From DATGEO01 sp035310015 (GTDB taxonomy: Bacteria; Chloroflexota; Dormibacteria; Dormibacterales; Dormibacteraceae): a stretch of DNA of 33,708 nt. The stretch lies in the NCBI GenBank assembly GCA_035310015.1, contig DATGEO010000083.1, forward strand, positions 1-33,708. Direction: 5' to 3'. A program made the translations under genes and the position numbers. Below, piece by piece: positions 31,758-33,708 of the stretch (position 1 is the first letter of the stretch; each line of letters begins with the position of its first letter). Below the pieces are notes generated by a model, which was not told the origin of the DNA, made no database searches, and was given only the letters and a program-made list of their open reading frames with translations.

Positions 31758-32285
31758 GTGCATCACATCAGGTTCGCGCTAGTCGGCTGCTTTGCCGCCG
31801 TGGCTATGGCAACGGTGGCCGCGTCGCCGGCTTCCGCCCAGACCAACAACCAGTCAGGCCTGGTCAACGTCAACGTCCAGAATCTCGCGCTCCAGGTTCC
31901 GGTCTCGGTCGCCGTCCCCGTGTCGGTGGCCGCCAACGCATGCGGCGTCGACGTCAACGTACTTGCCAACCAGCTTCAGAACGGGCCCGTGACCTGCACG
32001 GCCTCGAGCGACTCGACCGCTCTGAACACCGCCATCGCGGACGCGATGACCGGGCGGGGCGCAGGGTCGCCCAGCAACAACCAGTCCGGGCTCGTCAACG
32101 TGAACCTCCAGAACATCGCCGTCCAGGTTCCCGTTTCGGTGGCGGTTCCGGTTGGTGTCGCCGCCAACGTCTGCGGAGTGAACGCCAACGTGCTGGCTCT
32201 GCAGATGCAGAGCGGAAGCGCCTCCTGCACGGCTACGTCAACGTCCAACGCGCTCAGCCGCGCCATCGGCGCAGCGATCGTCTAA
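31758..32285 (+). CDS. Secreted chaplin-like protein with two tandem repeats
   Basis: A signal peptide (FALVGCFAAVAMATVAAS, cleavage near ASA-Q at 27-28) precedes two homologous repeats, about 30-97 and 107-175. Each starts NNQSGLVNVN, runs through a hydrophobic VPVSVAVPVxVAAN stretch and contains two Cys 18 residues apart (62/80 and 139/157). Alternating Val/Asn/Gln beta-strand character and a spaced Cys pair resemble chaplins, the amyloid-forming surface proteins of Streptomyces, and QSGLVNV-type secreted proteins of other Terrabacteria. Likely exported and assembled at the surface. GGAGGG (31746-31751) abuts an ATG at 31752; the GTG at 31758 has proper 6-base spacing and is preferred. A terminator follows. 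Confidence 0.75.
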   Translation: MHHIRFALVGCFAAVAMATVAASPASAQTNNQSGLVNVNVQNLALQVPVSVAVPVSVAANACGVDVNVLANQLQNGPVTCTASSDSTALNTAIADAMTGRGAGSPSNNQSGLVNVNLQNIAVQVPVSVAVPVGVAANVCGVNANVLALQMQSGSASCTATSTSNALSRAIGAAIV

Positions 32286-32311
32286 CTCGACCCCATCCGG
32301 CCCGGCGCAAC

Positions 32312-32337
32312 GCGGGCGTCCTTTTCGGGACGCCCGC
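32312..32337 (+). terminator. Intrinsic terminator of the chaplin-like gene
   Basis: GCGGGCGTCC (32312-32321) pairs perfectly with 32328-32337 around TTTTCG, followed by TGTCGTTTC. It lies 27 bases after the stop codon. Confidence 0.7.
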
Positions 32338-32366
32338 TGTCGTTTCAGCGGTGCGGAGCGGCTGCA

Positions 32367-32563
32367 GCGAGCACGGTCTGCTCCGCGAGCGATGTGGTTG
32401 ACCCCGGCCTCGGCGAACTGCCCGAGGAGCTCGCGCGTCTTCTCCGCGGGCTTTTCCAACGGGATCAGCAGCTGGACCGACCGCCGGATCTCCAGACGAT
32501 CTGGCAAGTCTCGTCGAGCGCGCCGATCGTCTCCGCCGGCGACACCAGGTCGGATCCATCTGA
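32367..32563 (-). pseudogene. Luciferase-like monooxygenase remnant (C-terminal fragment)
   Basis: Two minus-strand frames give protein-like sequence in succession: SDLVSPAETIGALDETCQIV, then after a frame change near 32495, LEIRRSVQLLIPLEKPAEKT and RELLGQFAEAGVNHIARG. The order and spacing (ALDEHC.. then IRRSVQ then P.E....L..FA.AGV.H) match the C-terminal end of F420/FMN luciferase-like monooxygenases. No start, no N-terminal barrel and no intact end are present, so this is a degraded gene. The rest of 32338-32589 shows nothing else that I can support. Confidence 0.45.
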
Positions 32564-32589
32564 CGAGCAGGCACCTGGTCGGGAGGGCC

Positions 32590-33225
32590 TCAGTCGATGA
32601 ACAGGCGGACTGCGGTGTCCGAAAGCCAACGCTCCCAGCGCGCCGCCGACCAGCCGAATTCATCCACGAGGAGTGAGTAGGACTCAGGACTGGCGAGGTC
32701 ACAAAATGTCGCGACGGCCTCATCGAATGTGATTCCCGCCCGGAGAGACTTCGTCTCCGTCAGCAAGCGGAGAGCGCCCGTGAGCGCCTGTCTTTGCTGC
32801 AGGTGAACCTGGCGTCGCGCCGCCTCCAGCTCTGGCCTGCCGGTCCCGGCCTCAGTGAGAAACCTCAGGAGAATGCCCTCCGCCTGCATGATCGTGCGCA
32901 CGACCTTGGCAACCGCCGCCAATCGCCTGTGTGGATCCCGTTCAGACATGGCTCTGGCTGCCAGCCGTCGGATGCCCGGGTCACTACCTGCGTCCGCGAC
33001 AAGGGCGGACAGCAGGCCCGGTTTGGAGCCGAAAACGGCATAGACGGTGGGCACTGAGACGCCCGCGGCCAACGCGACGGCCTCGATCGTCGCGCCGGCG
33101 TATCCGGACCCGGAAAACACGGACCGAGCGGCCTCGAGCATCGCGCGCCTGGTGGCGCCGGCCTGCGCTTCGCGGGTCGGGGAGTTATACGGTCGTCGCG
33201 ACGTTGGCGGAACTGTGTTCGTCAT
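32590..33225 (-). CDS. TetR-family transcriptional regulator
   Basis: A 211-residue repressor-type protein. The N-terminal helix-turn-helix reads AARSVFSGSGYAGATIEAVA then LAAGVSVPTVYAVFGSKPGL, the classic TetR pattern. The ligand-binding C-terminal helices include RFLTEAGTGRPELEAARRQV. Its start at 33225 overlaps the end of the upstream cupin gene by 41 bases on the same strand, so it is probably cotranscribed. A later start inside the Arg-rich leader is possible, since the first 20 residues are not conserved. It may regulate the cupin operon or the decayed oxidoreductase. Confidence 0.88.
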   Translation of the reverse strand: MTNTVPPTSRRPYNSPTREAQAGATRRAMLEAARSVFSGSGYAGATIEAVALAAGVSVPTVYAVFGSKPGLLSALVADAGSDPGIRRLAARAMSERDPHRRLAAVAKVVRTIMQAEGILLRFLTEAGTGRPELEAARRQVHLQQRQALTGALRLLTETKSLRAGITFDEAVATFCDLASPESYSLLVDEFGWSAARWERWLSDTAVRLFID

Positions 33226-33708
33226 CGAGTGAATAGTGAGATCGATAGCCGGCTCGGCGCCCCAGCAGAGCCAGCGCCGGCAGGAGCAGCCGCGCCAGAG
33301 GTGAAAGTCTCGTGAGCCGCCACTCGTCTCGATACGCCATCGCGACCACCGCGATGAGAAGGGGGTTCGGACGCTTTCCGCCCGCCGGCAATCGCCCGTC
33401 GCGGATCAGGACGTGAATGGTCTCCACGAAGTCTTCGAAACGCAGAGCCGGGCGAATCTCGCTGACCACGACGAGCTGACCGGGGCCAGCATTCCAGAAC
33501 GTGTGGTTCGTCCCCGGTGAGACGACCACGAGCTCACCGGGTTTGGCTTCCAGGCGCTCGTTACCCAGCACGTATCCCAATCGCCCCTGCTCGACGATGA
33601 ATCGCTCCTCGAGCTTTGGGTGCGAGTGCTCGGGGGGCGCCGGCCTCGCCGGCGCGACGCGCACGCGGCATCTCACAAGCTCGCCGCCGGTGGTGGCGGC
33701 CGTCGCCA
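33185..33708 (-). CDS. Cupin-domain protein, 5' end outside the window
   Basis: The frame is open to the right edge (reading ...TGGELVRCRVRVAPARPAPP), so the gene is cut. EHSHPKLEERFIVEQGRLGYV holds the cupin motif 1 residues (HxHxxxEE) and PGTNHTFWNAGP motif 2 (PxxxxHxxxN). A single RmlC-like barrel that binds a metal is likely. The C-terminal 70 residues contain a hydrophobic stretch (LARLLLPALALLGRRAGY), possibly a membrane-associated helix as in related two-part cupins. Substrate unknown. It overlaps tetR by 41 bases. An internal GTG at 33676 should not be taken as the start. Confidence 0.8.
   Translation of the reverse strand, partial: ATAATTGGELVRCRVRVAPARPAPPEHSHPKLEERFIVEQGRLGYVLGNERLEAKPGELVVVSPGTNHTFWNAGPGQLVVVSEIRPALRFEDFVETIHVLIRDGRLPAGGKRPNPLLIAVVAMAYRDEWRLTRLSPLARLLLPALALLGRRAGYRSHYSLDDEHSSANVATTV

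Overview
The window is high-GC DNA (clearly above 65% by eye over most of its length). The gene set fits a free-living soil or sediment bacterium of the Terrabacteria type: an F420-type deazaflavin nitroreductase, group II truncated haemoglobin, LytR-CpsA-Psr protein, Ser/Thr kinase, UdgX, an acetate kinase that once followed a phosphoketolase, and a chaplin-like secreted protein. Actinomycetota, Chloroflexota or Dormibacterota are all possible; nothing here fixes the phylum.

Layout. 1-3340: accessory region of visibly lower GC, with the edge of an antibiotic-biosynthesis-monooxygenase-type gene, an unknown and perhaps frameshifted ORF, and a compact type II restriction-modification pair (XamI-like endonuclease and N6-adenine methyltransferase). 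3341-3839: decayed DNA with a Crp/Fnr-type regulator remnant and an imperfect inverted repeat, next to tRNA-Tyr(GUA). 4005-6297: MFS transporter converging on a LysM-LysM-CHAP cell-wall hydrolase. 6486-9082: Ser/Thr kinase with a V4R-like tail, overlapping a nitronate monooxygenase. A block of GC-rich palindromes separates this from the minus-strand series psiE, ggt and a fabG-like gene (9265-12123). 12119-15027: a stand-alone GT51 peptidoglycan transglycosylase, a membrane-anchored beta-propeller protein and an LCP transferase. 15083-18052: a divergent NRAMP transporter with a soluble PRC/MgtE_N/CBS partner.

18185-20971: DUF1003-like membrane protein, a small translationally coupled ORF, a baeRF/Vms1-like release-factor homologue, a truncated phosphoketolase (xfp) start codon region, an unusual repeat/pseudoknot element and intact acetate kinase. 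20981-24115: arsC, a tandem paralogous pair of unknown function, tRNA-Arg(UCU), an HMG-CoA-lyase-type enzyme, DUF1059 and an unknown gene. 24197-28214: secreted sialidase-fold protein, udgX, corA and a deazaflavin nitroreductase. 28239-31038: a frameshifted lipoprotein gene divergent from an RnfD/NqrB-like membrane protein across a shared palindrome. 31129-33708: truncated haemoglobin, the chaplin-like gene with a structured leader, a luciferase-like monooxygenase remnant, TetR and a cupin gene cut by the window end.

The points most worth following are (i) the predicted pseudoknot/switch leader upstream of the two-repeat chaplin-like gene, (ii) the xfp remnant and the repeat element that now stands between it and ackA, (iii) the NRAMP protein with altered metal-site motifs plus its soluble MgtE-like partner, and (iv) the tandem membrane-anchored/soluble paralogue pair at 21508-22376.
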